NCBI GenBank assembly: GCA_964547795.1
Contig: CAZJPD010000020.1
Location: 1-17,299 of the forward strand
Direction: 5' to 3'
Length of the DNA: 17,299 bases
Source: CAZJPD01 sp964547795
GTDB lineage: Bacteria > Pseudomonadota > Alphaproteobacteria > Rickettsiales > Midichloriaceae
Position 1 is the first letter of the stretch, and each line of letters starts with the position of its first letter. A model generated the notes under the pieces. It searched no databases. It worked only from the letters and a program-made list of their open reading frames with translations, and had not been told where the DNA came from. The translations under genes and the position numbers were made by a program. Shown piece after piece: positions 6,469 to 14,398 of the stretch.

Positions 6469-7431
6469 TTATAGTTTAAGTAAAGCACTCCCCCAGGTTA
6501 ATCCACCACCGATTGCTGATAATGCAATTAAATCTCCAGGCTTTGCTTTACCATTTTTAACATATCTATCTAAAGCTAAAGGAATTGAGGCAGCTGATGT
6601 GTTTGCATGTTCATGTACTGTAGAAATTGCTTTACACTCTTCTATTCCTAATTTTTGAGCTACAGATTTTATAATTCTATGGTTTGCCTGATGTAGTAAT
6701 ACCCAATCTAAATCTTGAATATTGAAATCATTTTTATCAACTATTCTCTTTATTGAATCTGTCATTTTAGTGACAGCATGCCTGAAAACTTCTCTACCAT
6801 TCATCTCTATTTTATTGCTTATGTTCCCCTTAGAAACTCCTCCATTCACCATCAATAAATCCGAATATTGCCCATCAGAATATAAGGCAACATCTAATAT
6901 CCCATCATTTTGTTGTCCTTCAGATTGTTCTAAAATTACAGCACCAGCACCATCACCAAATAAAACACAGGTATTTCTGTCACTCCAGTCAACTATTCTT
7001 GACATTACTTCTGCTCCCACTATAGCAACTCTTTTAGTTTTTTGTGTTTTTATAAAAGAATCAGCAATTTGTAACGCATAGAGAAACCCTGAGCATACAG
7101 CTTGTATATCAAAGGCAAAACCTTTTTTCATACCGATGTTATTTTGTACTTTTACAGCAGTTGCCGGAAATATTAAGTCTGAAGTAGTAGTTGCAACTAT
7201 TATTGTATCTAAATCATTTTCTGTAATTTCAGCATCTTTTAAAGCATTTTGCAGTGCTTGTGTAGCCAGGTCTGAAGTATGTTCATCTTCTTCAGCGATA
7301 TGTCTTTTTTTTATACCTGTTCTTGTTGTAATCCATTCATCAGAAGTATCAATTATCTTTGATAAATCATCGTTAGTGGAAATTTTTTCTGGCAAATAAC
7401 TTCCTATACCTATAACTTTTGAAAAAATCAT
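6469..7431 (-). CDS. fabH: Beta-ketoacyl-ACP synthase III (FabH)
   Basis: FabH condenses acetyl-CoA with malonyl-ACP to form acetoacetyl-ACP, the first step of type II fatty acid elongation. The 320-residue protein is the usual length. The catalytic triad is clear: Cys113 in AVCSGFLYAL, His247 in LLHQANHRI and Asn277 in EHANTSAASIPLAL (E. coli Cys112, His244, Asn274). The N-terminal motifs TTRTGIKKRHIA and ATTTSDLIFPATAVKVQ, the central FGDGAGAVIL and the final AIGGGLTWGSALLKL are typical. It starts at ATG 7431, 13 bases after the plsX stop, so the two are co-transcribed. In many alphaproteobacteria ihfA follows, but here the operon ends against an IS630 remnant. Confidence 0.97.
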   Translation of the reverse strand: MIFSKVIGIGSYLPEKISTNDDLSKIIDTSDEWITTRTGIKKRHIAEEDEHTSDLATQALQNALKDAEITENDLDTIIVATTTSDLIFPATAVKVQNNIGMKKGFAFDIQAVCSGFLYALQIADSFIKTQKTKRVAIVGAEVMSRIVDWSDRNTCVLFGDGAGAVILEQSEGQQNDGILDVALYSDGQYSDLLMVNGGVSKGNISNKIEMNGREVFRHAVTKMTDSIKRIVDKNDFNIQDLDWVLLHQANHRIIKSVAQKLGIEECKAISTVHEHANTSAASIPLALDRYVKNGKAKPGDLIALSAIGGGLTWGSALLKL

Positions 7432-7444
7432 TTATTCTCTGGCT

Positions 7445-8515
7445 TTAAGATTTTCGCAGAAAATTGCTTATCTTATCAACAAGATTTAAGCTTACATCCT
7501 TTTCCTTAAACAACTCTAATTCCTTAGAAATTTTTGTGTTAATATCATATTTGGCTAATCGATAAGCTGTATTAATAGCCTGAAAAATGCCTTCTACACT
7601 TGCCGAGCCATGACTTTTTATCACAATACCCTTTAATCCTACAAACATAGCCCCATTGTTTCGATTAGGGTCGATTACCTCAAAGGACTTCTTCATAGAA
7701 GATTTTAACAACAAACCGGCTAGTTTACTAGCAATACCGCCTTTGGCTATTGATGCTTTCATTAAGTTGATACATATATTAGCTGTTCCTTCTGAAGCTT
7801 TTAAAAATATGTTACCTGAAAACCCATCTGTTACTAAAACATCTACCTTTCCTTGTATAACCTCATGTCCTTCCACAAATCCAATGAAATTGAGTTTTGA
7901 CTCATCCAAAATCTTATATGCCTGTTGCTCTAATTTTCTTCCCTTATTTTTTTCAGACCCCACATTTAATATACCCACCTTTGGATTCTCTTTTTGTAGA
8001 AGGGTTTTTGCAAAACAACTTCCCATCAGGGCAAAATGAAAAAAGTGAGACTCCTTGCACTCCAAATTAGCTCCTATATCTAACATTACAGTGCCATTGT
8101 TATTTAGATTAGGCAATATTCCAACAATAGCGGGTCTTTTTATATGCTCTAATGTTCCGAGCAACATTTTTGCTGTCAACATAAGAGCTCCTGTATTACC
8201 ACAAGAAACTACAGTGTGTGCTTGACAACTTCTAACCGCTTCAATGGCTTTTCTCATGCTGGAATTTTTACTATTTCTCCAAGCATCTATTGCTTTATCT
8301 TCATCAGAAATTACCCCCTTACAATCTATCAGCTTATATCTATCTTTAGGGAGTTGGTAACGTATCATTTTAGGTAAAATAGTAGATTTTTGACCATATA
8401 TCTGAAAGAATACATCATCTGTAACACTTAGAACCCTGCTTATAGCTTCTATAACTCCATCAGGGGCATTGCTCCCGCCCATAGCATCAATACTAATTAA
8501 GGTCTGATTAGACAT
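7445..8515 (-). CDS. plsX: Phosphate acyltransferase PlsX
   Basis: PlsX converts acyl-ACP and inorganic phosphate into acyl-phosphate, the acyl donor for PlsY in making lysophosphatidic acid, so it links fatty acid synthesis to membrane phospholipids. It is 356 residues long. The family motifs appear in order: SIDAMGGSNAPDGVIEAI at the N-terminus, VSCGNTGALM, MLDIGANLECKESHFFHFA, VGILNVGSEKNKG, FVEGHEVIQGKVDVLVTDGF then SGNIFLKASEG, and IKSHGSASVEGIFQAI near the end. It lies between rpmF (15-base gap) and fabH (13-base gap) in the classic rpmF-plsX-fabH order. The ATG at 8515 agrees with the family N-terminus. Nothing looks damaged. Confidence 0.97.
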   Translation of the reverse strand: MSNQTLISIDAMGGSNAPDGVIEAISRVLSVTDDVFFQIYGQKSTILPKMIRYQLPKDRYKLIDCKGVISDEDKAIDAWRNSKNSSMRKAIEAVRSCQAHTVVSCGNTGALMLTAKMLLGTLEHIKRPAIVGILPNLNNNGTVMLDIGANLECKESHFFHFALMGSCFAKTLLQKENPKVGILNVGSEKNKGRKLEQQAYKILDESKLNFIGFVEGHEVIQGKVDVLVTDGFSGNIFLKASEGTANICINLMKASIAKGGIASKLAGLLLKSSMKKSFEVIDPNRNNGAMFVGLKGIVIKSHGSASVEGIFQAINTAYRLAKYDINTKISKELELFKEKDVSLNLVDKISNFLRKS

Positions 8516-8530
8516 ATAAAACAGCTATAA

Positions 8531-8788
8531 CTACTTCTTGCTTTTTTCTTTTATATTCGCTTTTGGTTGAGCAACTTCTTTTTCTTTTTTACCATCACTA
8601 CCTTTGTTCTTGACCTTAGGGTTGACTAGTTGCTTCCCATTATAATAACCATCTTTTAAAGATAGATGATGAGGTAGTTTAGGTTCGCCTGTTACTGAGT
8701 CATAAGAGATAACAACTTTCTTTATCCCATCATGGGCTCTCCTCATATTTCTTTTTGACTTTGATATTTTACTTTTAGGTACAGCCAT
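8531..8788 (-). CDS. rpmF: 50S ribosomal protein L32, with long Lys-rich tail
   Basis: L32 is a small protein of the large ribosomal subunit. The N-terminus MAVPKSKISKSKRNMRRAHD is diagnostic, followed by the conserved SYDSVTGEPKLPHHLSLKDG and YYNGKQL region. There are no zinc-binding cysteines, as expected for the alphaproteobacterial type. At 85 residues it is longer than the usual 57-66. The extra C-terminal part (from about residue 58) is Lys/Glu-rich and of low complexity (GKKEKEV, IKEKSKK). It starts at ATG 8788, is the first gene of the rpmF-plsX-fabH operon, and ends in TAG. Confidence 0.95.
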   Translation of the reverse strand: MAVPKSKISKSKRNMRRAHDGIKKVVISYDSVTGEPKLPHHLSLKDGYYNGKQLVNPKVKNKGSDGKKEKEVAQPKANIKEKSKK

Positions 8789-8820
8789 AACTATCCATCG
8801 TATTTACTTGTTGAATAAAG

Positions 8821-8849
8821 CTTATATAATAAAAATGTAATAAAAGCAA
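8821..8849 (-). promoter_or_regulatory. Candidate promoter of the rpmF-plsX-fabH operon
   Basis: On the minus strand, TTGCTT (8844-8849) is followed after exactly 17 bases by TATAAG (8821-8826). The site is about 35 bases upstream of the rpmF ATG at 8788, in the only gap upstream of the operon. The hexamers deviate from consensus. Confidence 0.35.
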
Positions 8850-8922
8850 ATAACGACAGCCGATGCCTTTAACATTTGAATAATTGCTTTATAACTTGTA
8901 CCACGTGAGTGAAGCATTTAAT

Positions 8923-9726
8923 CTATGCCAAAGCCACCATTTGTTTAATTTTTTGTATTGCCATTTCTTCAATCTGTCTAACCCGTTCGCTTGATATTTT
9001 ATACTTTCTACTTAATACGTCTAAAGTTACGGGTATTTCAGATAAATTTCTTTGTTTGATTATATCCTGCTCTCTATCATTTAAAGTACTTATTGCATTT
9101 TTTAAAATACCTGACCTTAAAAATTTTTCTTGATTATCAGCAGTAAAATCTTCCTGGTTTTGTGAGTCATCAGAAATAATATCTATCAGCTCACCCCCTC
9201 TTTCATTACTTAGTTTTTGATTCAAAGATACCGAATAGTAACTGTTATTCAAAATACTATTTTCTTTTTCTATTTCTGAATCTATACCTTTAATCCCCTC
9301 TTTGAGATTTCCTATACTTGAAAACAGCTTTTTTTGTAAAATACTTGAACTTATCTTTACCATAGACCAAGATTTTATGATATAATCTTGGATACATGCT
9401 TTTATCCACCACATCGCATAAGTAGATAGCCTATTTCCCTTTTCCGGTTTAAACTTTTTCACAGCTTTCATAAGACCAATATTTCCCTCAGATATTATAT
9501 CCATCAAAGGTAACCCATAGTTACGAAACTTCAATGCTATTTTAACCACAAGTCTTAAGTGAGAGGTAACCAGTTTATGTGCTGCTTTCACATCTGCCCC
9601 CCCTATCCATTCCCTTACAAGTTTTGACTCTTCCTCTTGTGAAAACATGGGAAACTTCTTTATCTGTTGCATATAACATGCTACTTCAGTTTCCGTAGAA
9701 ATCGAAGGTAGTGCAATGCTAGTCAT
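8923..9726 (-). CDS. rpoH: RNA polymerase heat-shock sigma factor (sigma-32)
   Basis: RpoH directs RNA polymerase to heat-shock promoters (chaperones, proteases). The 267-residue protein shows sigma region 1.2/2.1 (SHLRLVVKIALKFRNYGLPL at 55-74), region 2.2-2.4 (DIISEGNIGLMKAVKKFKPE, then RLSTYAMWWIKACIQDYI) and the RpoH-box region QKKLFSSIGNLK at 131-142, which separates RpoH from RpoD. The C-terminus is region 4.2, a helix-turn-helix with SSERVRQIEEMAIQKIKQM. It is somewhat shorter than typical (about 285-300). The start ATG at 9726 is preceded by a GAGG-type ribosome site about 6 bases upstream, and the MTSIALPSIS N-terminus suits the family. It stands alone, with its own upstream gap. Confidence 0.94.
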   Translation of the reverse strand: MTSIALPSISTETEVACYMQQIKKFPMFSQEEESKLVREWIGGADVKAAHKLVTSHLRLVVKIALKFRNYGLPLMDIISEGNIGLMKAVKKFKPEKGNRLSTYAMWWIKACIQDYIIKSWSMVKISSSILQKKLFSSIGNLKEGIKGIDSEIEKENSILNNSYYSVSLNQKLSNERGGELIDIISDDSQNQEDFTADNQEKFLRSGILKNAISTLNDREQDIIKQRNLSEIPVTLDVLSRKYKISSERVRQIEEMAIQKIKQMVALA

Positions 9727-9775
9727 ATTATCAACCTCATAACAACTTTACTGTCTTATACATCCCTATATAAGC

Positions 9776-9803
9776 TATATAAGAAAAGAAAAACGTATTT
9801 CAA
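9776..9803 (-). promoter_or_regulatory. Candidate rpoH promoter
   Basis: On the minus strand TTGAAA (9798-9803) and TATATA (9776-9781) are separated by 16 bases, about 50 bases upstream of the rpoH start, in the 85-base gap after aminopeptidase P. It looks like a housekeeping promoter. The sigma-32 type CCCAT-rich -10 is absent. Confidence 0.4.
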
Positions 9804-9811
9804 CTATTATC

Positions 9812-11575
9812 TTAAATTAAATTGGTATAATAATGCAAGTATTTTTCTAAATAAACTTTAGTGGCATTATCCAAAAAAGGAGACAAAGTAGTATATACAC
9901 GCTCATGATATTTAATCAGCCATTTTTTTTCGGTAATGGTTAATAAATTCTCATCAACTAAATTAAATGGTATAGGAGCTAAAGTTAATGTTTCAAATTT
10001 TAAAAAGTTATCATTTTCCGGAGTTTCAAGTGTAAAAACTAAATTTTCTATTCTAATACCATATTTATTTGGTATGTAGTACCCTGGCTCTACAGATAAG
10101 ACCATTTTAGATTTTAACCCACAATTATTTTTCTTGTTAATTGCTTGAGGGTCTTCATGCACGGATAAATAATGTCCTATACCATGACCTGTGCCATGTT
10201 GGTAGTCTAAGCCATATTGCCATAAAAACTGCCGTGCTATTGCATCTATTTGCTGTCCTGTCGTATCAACGGGAAATATCAGATTGCAAAGATTGATAAA
10301 ACCCTTTAACACCAAAGTGTAATATAACTTTGCTGATTTAGGTGGATTGCCAAAATAGAATGTCCTTGAAACATCTGTCGTACCACAGTTATATTGACTA
10401 CCACAGTCCAAAAGATAAAAATTATTCGGAGTAATGGTGCTGTTTGTACCTTCGTGCGGATTGTAATGTATGATTGCACTATTTTCAGCAAAGGCAGAAA
10501 CAGTTTCAAAACTTTTTGTTTTGAATAATGATCGTTGTTTTTTCAACTCCAACAATTTTTGATCAACATCAATTTCTGTGATTTTATTGCTAGCAGTAAC
10601 ATTTTCTTCAAGCCAACTAAAGAGCGTTGTTAGAGCAACCCCATCCTGAATGGTAGCATATTGAAACCCTGATATTTCAATTTCATCTTTCCTAGCTTTT
10701 TGTAATATACAGGGGTCTTGCCTGAATAAAATATTCTTTTTTTGGAAATTTTGGATAAACCATATAGGGGTGTTAGAAGGGTCATATTCTATATACCTAT
10801 CCTGCTTATTAATTTCCAGAATTCTTTCTCTTATTGCACTAAAAGGAAAAAGCTTTATATTGCTATAATTACACTTTAACTTTGTTAAGTCTGAGAAAAT
10901 TTCTATTTCTCCCATATTATCAATCAAACAATAACACATTATTAAAGGTGAATATGGTAAGTCATTGCCTCTTATATTAAGCAACCAACAAATGCTTTCT
11001 GGCGAAGTAAGAAGTATATATTCTGTATCCAAATGTTCAATAACATGCTCTACTTTCAAAATTTCACTCTGAGAAGTATATTTAGTGTTTAACACAAATG
11101 CTGCTTTTGTTTTAAACTCCCTAGGTCTTTCCCAAAGCTCATCTACTAAATTGGTAGAAGTAGGAGTCAATTCAATATATCTCTTGTGATGCCTGAAATA
11201 TCTACTAAATCGCACTAAATAACGTGAGGTGAAAATAGAAGGATCATAACCTATGAAAAATTTACTTTTAATATTTTTAAAAATATCGATATATATATCT
11301 TCACTATCTTGCATATTATAAATTTTAAAATCCGCATTGAGCAATTGTTTCTTTGCCTGAGTTATATACCTACCATCAGTAAAGAAATAATTTTGTATTT
11401 GTGTTATGAATGCTATCCCATTAGAACCTGTAAAACTTGTCAGCCACTTTAACCTTTGTAAACTTTCTGGAACAAACTTGTTTTGAAATTCATCGAAACT
11501 TGGCACTAAATAAGCATTAATACTATATTTCTTAAAATTATCTTTTAGTGAGGAAATTTTCTGCAAACTACACAT
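9812..11575 (-). CDS. pepP: Xaa-Pro aminopeptidase (aminopeptidase P, M24B), large three-domain form
   Basis: This cytosolic metallopeptidase removes an N-terminal residue preceding proline. Numbering from the ATG at 11575 gives 587 residues, close to the eukaryote-like 600-620-residue form and much larger than E. coli PepP. The N-terminal creatinase-type domain begins with INAYLVPSFDEFQNKFVPES and RLKWLTSFTGSNGIAF. A second similar domain lies around residues 160-300. The C-terminal M24 'pita-bread' domain carries all five metal ligands: Asp390 and Asp401 (LLDCGSQYNCGTTDVSRTF), His464 (HGTGHGIGHYLSVHED), Glu496 (LSVEPGYY) and Glu510 (GIRIENLV). An in-frame GTG at 11581 is possible, but the AGGA at 11584-11587 is 8 bases from the ATG and only 2 from the GTG. 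The symbol is used loosely for the family. Confidence 0.93.
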   Translation of the reverse strand: MCSLQKISSLKDNFKKYSINAYLVPSFDEFQNKFVPESLQRLKWLTSFTGSNGIAFITQIQNYFFTDGRYITQAKKQLLNADFKIYNMQDSEDIYIDIFKNIKSKFFIGYDPSIFTSRYLVRFSRYFRHHKRYIELTPTSTNLVDELWERPREFKTKAAFVLNTKYTSQSEILKVEHVIEHLDTEYILLTSPESICWLLNIRGNDLPYSPLIMCYCLIDNMGEIEIFSDLTKLKCNYSNIKLFPFSAIRERILEINKQDRYIEYDPSNTPIWFIQNFQKKNILFRQDPCILQKARKDEIEISGFQYATIQDGVALTTLFSWLEENVTASNKITEIDVDQKLLELKKQRSLFKTKSFETVSAFAENSAIIHYNPHEGTNSTITPNNFYLLDCGSQYNCGTTDVSRTFYFGNPPKSAKLYYTLVLKGFINLCNLIFPVDTTGQQIDAIARQFLWQYGLDYQHGTGHGIGHYLSVHEDPQAINKKNNCGLKSKMVLSVEPGYYIPNKYGIRIENLVFTLETPENDNFLKFETLTLAPIPFNLVDENLLTITEKKWLIKYHERVYTTLSPFLDNATKVYLEKYLHYYTNLI

Positions 11576-11583
11576 AGGCACAT

Positions 11584-11587
11584 TCCT
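11584..11587 (-). promoter_or_regulatory. Ribosome binding site that decides the aminopeptidase P start
   Basis: On the minus strand AGGA lies here. It is 8 bases before the ATG at 11573-11575 and only 2 before the in-frame GTG at 11579-11581, so the ATG is the better start. Confidence 0.5.
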
Positions 11588-11600
11588 GGATAATATTTAT

Positions 11601-12200
11601 GTGTTAAAACTTAGGTTATACCATGTTATATCAATAACATTACTAATCATGCTAAGTCTACATGCCCCCAAGGTATACAAAATTTTTAATAAAGTCATTA
11701 GGACAAATTTGAAATTTTTTCTACAAAAGGCTTTTTACTCGTTACATCCAGGTGCTGAATTTACATATAATTGGCATATAGACTTGATTATTGAATATTT
11801 ACAAGCTTTGGAAAAAGGTCAAATAAAAAAACTAATAGTTAATATTCCACCTCGGCACTTAAAGTCATTTTGTGTAAGTGTGGGATGGACAGCATGGTTA
11901 CTTGGTAAAGACCCAACACGTAAGATTATTGTAGCAGGTCACAGCATGAGGTTAGCTGGAAAATTTTTCCAAGATAGTAGAATTATAATGAATACTGATT
12001 GGTACAAGCAGATTTTTCAAACTCGACTAGCATATAACCAAAATACTAAGGAAAAATTTTGTACAACAAAACATGGATTTAGAATGGCTTGCTCCATTGG
12101 AAGTAACATCACGGGAGAAGGAGGGGATTATTTGATTATTGATGACCCATTAACGCCAACACAAGCATTAAGCAGTAAAAAACGAGAACTTGTTCAATGA
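11601..12200 (+). pseudogene. Phage terminase large subunit, fragment 1 (ATPase domain)
   Basis: The terminase large subunit is the motor and nuclease that packages phage or gene-transfer-agent DNA into capsids. This fragment holds the N-terminal ATPase: after FFLQKAFYSLHPG and the YNWHID motif comes the Walker A-like NIPPRHLKSFCVSV (residues 81-94) and Walker B YLIIDDPL (177-184). The frame begins with a GTG at 11601, with no ribosome site and only 25 bases from the divergent aminopeptidase P start. An ATG at 11649 is an alternative, so the true N-terminus is uncertain. The frame fails at SSKKRELVQ: removing one A from the A6 run at 12177-12182 joins it to the next fragment as SSKNENLFNEWFSN. 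I see no portal, capsid or small terminase gene nearby. Confidence 0.8.
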
Positions 12201-12432
12201 ATGGTTCAGTAATACATTTTCAACACGGCTTAATGATAAAAGAACGGGGAAAATAATCATTGTGATGCAACGTCTTCATCCAAATAATTTGTCTGGGTAT
12301 TTGTTCAAACGAGGTAATTGGGAGTTGCTAAAAATCCCTACAATTGCAGAAATCACACAAAAATTAGATTTTAATGACTTTCGTTATACTAGAAAGAAAA
12401 CGAATTATTGTGTGAAGATAGGGAGGGTATAA
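12183..12432 (+). pseudogene. Phage terminase large subunit, fragment 2 (ATPase/nuclease linker)
   Basis: The second reading frame of the same gene supplies the end of the ATPase domain: NEWFSNTFSTRLNDKRTGKI, followed by IIVMQRLHPNNLSGYLFKRG and NWELLKIPTIAE. These are the conserved 'WF..T...RLND...G..I.VMQRLH..DL.G.L' and 'W..L.LP..AE' blocks of this terminase family. The frame then runs into nonsense (NYCVKIGRV) and stops at 12432. Adding one A to the run at 12397-12400 restores the frame as RKKNELLCED and leads into fragment 3. The two indels have opposite sign, so outside this segment the original frame is kept. Confidence 0.78.
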
Positions 12433-13055
12433 AGGAAATTGAGAAAATTAAGAGAGAATTGGGTGCTTATGCGTTTTCTGCTCAATATCAGCAAAATCCG
12501 ATTGATATTCAAGGTGGATTTATTAAGCATGAATGGATCAAGCGATATATAAAACAGCCAGATTTTACAGCAATGTATCAAAGCTGGGACACAGCGATAA
12601 AAACAGGGATTAAAAATGACTATAGTGTCTGTACTACATGGGGTATTACAGAAAATTCCTATTATCTATTAGAAGTGTTTAGAAGAAAATTGAGCTATCC
12701 TGATCTTAAGCAATTGATAATTGAAAAATATCAAAAATACGAAGTGGCAGGAATAATTATAGAAGATAAAGCAAGTGGGCAACAATTAATACAGGATATT
12801 AACAATAATCACAAAATTCCCATAATTAAATTTATGCCCCGAAAATCCAAATTCATCAGATGTTTATTGGCAACAACAATCATAGAAGCTGGAAAAATAT
12901 ATATTCCAAACCAGGTAGGTTGGCTTGTTGATTTTGAAACGGAGCTTTTTTCATTTCCGACTTCTGTACATGATGATCAGGTTGATTCAATGGTTCAATT
13001 TTTGACATGGCATCAAGAACAAAGAGGTACAGGCTTTAGAATCAGGGGGTTATAG
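12393..13055 (+). pseudogene. Phage terminase large subunit, fragment 3 (nuclease domain)
   Basis: The third segment carries the RNase H-like nuclease domain that cuts concatemeric DNA. It begins NELLCEDREGI, then RELGAYAFSAQYQQNPI, a conserved family block. Acidic metal-site candidates follow: Asp in YQSWDTA, Glu/Asp in IIIEDKASGQQLIQ, and Asp residues in SVHDDQVDSMVQFL near the C-terminus. The architecture matches the psiM2_ORF9-type terminases (TIGR01630) found in many alphaproteobacterial genomes, including as solitary copies in Rickettsiales. The acidic residues survive, which points to recent decay or to sequencing errors rather than long disuse. It ends in TAG at 13053-13055. Confidence 0.82.
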
Positions 13056-13116
13056 GGGCATGATGGGGATGTTCATTAAATATAGAGAAATTAGTTAGTT
13101 TGTGATATTTTGCATG

Positions 13117-13217
13117 GTACTGTTAACATGTTAACAAAGTAAAATAAGAACCTTAATGGATGCAAGTACAAAAAATGATATTTATATCTGAGATTATTTT
13201 TTATATCTTATCCTCCC
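13117..13217 (+). repeat. Dispersed small-ORF repeat, copy B
   Basis: This is the second copy of the repeat seen inverted at 4723-4848. The core 13136-13178 matches at 39 of 43 bases, with shared GTAC at the left end and TTATCCTCCC (13208-13217) at the right. It keeps an ATG at 13156-13158 opening a short frame (MDASTKNDIYI, stop TGA at 13189-13191). Copy A has ACG at the start position but a longer frame. The interior 13179-13207 is unrelated or heavily deleted. It lies between the terminase remnant and ribF. Confidence 0.75.
13121..13136. repeat. Perfect 16-bp palindrome made of two TGTTAACA units
   Basis: TGTTAACATGTTAACA is its own reverse complement, and each 8-base half is a palindrome too. 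Copy A of the surrounding repeat has only one degenerate unit (TGTTATTA) at the same place, flanked by the same GTAC and AAGT. It is therefore a tandem duplication within copy B, or the ancestral form was reduced in copy A. It could serve as a repressor operator, but nothing else supports that. Confidence 0.7.
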
Positions 13218-13268
13218 ATGATTACTTTCTTTTCTCACTTTTTTCCACTCCCTTAAATGCAACTCGGG

Positions 13269-14213
13269 TTAAGTTAATGCTAGACTTAAAAGATATCGTG
13301 CATCTCTTATATCTTTCTTAACTTGCATTTTAAGATTTTCAATGCTACCCAAATTTCTTTCAGGTCTGATAAAATGCAAGAATTCCACTTCTATATCTCT
13401 TTTATAAATATCTTTTTCAAAATCAAAAATATGTATCTCCAACGAAAGTCGCTTTTTATCAGTAACAGTTGGTCTAATGCCAATATTAGCGACACCATAA
13501 AACTTTTGCTCTTCACCTAAAATTATAACTTGTACTAGATATACACCCTTTAGAGGGTAAATATACTGCTCATCTAATAAGATATTAGCAGTTTTAAAGC
13601 CTAGAGTTTCAGCCAGCTTTTTGCCATAAATTACATTACCACAAATTGCATATTTTCTGCCCAGTAGCTCATTGGTAGTTTCAATCATGCCCCTTGAAAG
13701 CAATTCTCTGATTTTTGATGATGACATTTCAATACCATTTTGTTTACATTCTTCTATGCCATAGTAGGAGAAACCATGTTCTTTACTGGCATTACTCAAC
13801 ACATTTATATTACCCAGCTTTTTATAACCGAAATGAAAGTTATGCCCAGTTACTACTGCTTTTACGCCAAATTTCTTGATTAAAATTTCTTCAACGAATT
13901 CATCACAGCTTAGCCTCATCAAATTTTCACTGAAATTCATAATAAACAGGTAGGAGATTGGAAAAGTCTTTAATATTTCTAGTTTTTGGCTATTGCTATA
14001 TATAAGCTTTTTGCTATTTTTTGAATTGACTATACTATTTGGATGTGGATCAAAGGTTAAAACCGCTGGTATAAAGCCACTACGCTTACCAATATTAATA
14101 CAGCTATTAATTACTTTCTGGTGTCCTAGATGAACACCATCAAAATTTCCCACTGCTAAAATCAGGTCTTTTGGAATGTCAAAAGAATCTATATTACCTT
14201 TACAAATTATCAT
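13269..14213 (-). CDS. ribF: Bifunctional riboflavin kinase / FAD synthetase
   Basis: RibF phosphorylates riboflavin to FMN and adenylates FMN to FAD. The N-terminal nucleotidyltransferase domain has the GNFDGVHLGH motif (residues 22-31), LTFDPHPNS, VVTGHNFHFGYKKLGN and the SSSKIRELL motif at 164-172. The C-terminal riboflavin kinase domain starts near 183 and contains LGRKYAICGNVIYGKKLAET, GFKTANI (normally PTAN, here KTAN, with Thr and Asn retained), LKGVYLV, GVANIGIRPTV and a final region with LEIHIFDFEKDIY. At 314 residues it is standard length. The start is ATG 14213. A hairpin repeat lies in the gap between it and ruvB. Confidence 0.95.
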   Translation of the reverse strand: MIICKGNIDSFDIPKDLILAVGNFDGVHLGHQKVINSCINIGKRSGFIPAVLTFDPHPNSIVNSKNSKKLIYSNSQKLEILKTFPISYLFIMNFSENLMRLSCDEFVEEILIKKFGVKAVVTGHNFHFGYKKLGNINVLSNASKEHGFSYYGIEECKQNGIEMSSSKIRELLSRGMIETTNELLGRKYAICGNVIYGKKLAETLGFKTANILLDEQYIYPLKGVYLVQVIILGEEQKFYGVANIGIRPTVTDKKRLSLEIHIFDFEKDIYKRDIEVEFLHFIRPERNLGSIENLKMQVKKDIRDARYLLSLALT

Positions 14214-14265
14214 TTTATAGCATAGAATAGTTAGATTGAGACATAAAAAAGCCCTTACAATTTGT

Positions 14266-14340
14266 CGTCATCACGAGGGAGCAACAGCGACCGTGGTGAT
14301 CCAAAGATTGCCACACTCACTCTGTGAGTTCGCAATGACG
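14266..14340 (+). repeat. Hairpin-module repeat, copy 2
   Basis: This 75-base unit matches 4380-4454 at 67 positions. It has the same nested stems: ATCAC with GTGAT, then ATTGC with GCAAT enclosing ACTCAC-TCT-GTGAGT. The ends CGTCATCACGAG and CGCAATGACG are partly complementary. It occupies the ribF/ruvB gap, where minus-strand transcription from ruvB would pass through it, so it could act as an RNA hairpin. A short plus-strand open frame across it is an artefact. Confidence 0.85.
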
Positions 14341-14398
14341 AGATGGAAAAGGTGTATGTTTGCAATGATAGTGATAAAATGTTTCATTTTTACTTATA

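Noticed and set aside
13056..13268. tRNA or structured RNA gene in the terminase/ribF gap
   Set aside because: There is no cloverleaf, T-loop motif or CCA end. The only structure is the short palindrome, which belongs to the dispersed repeat.
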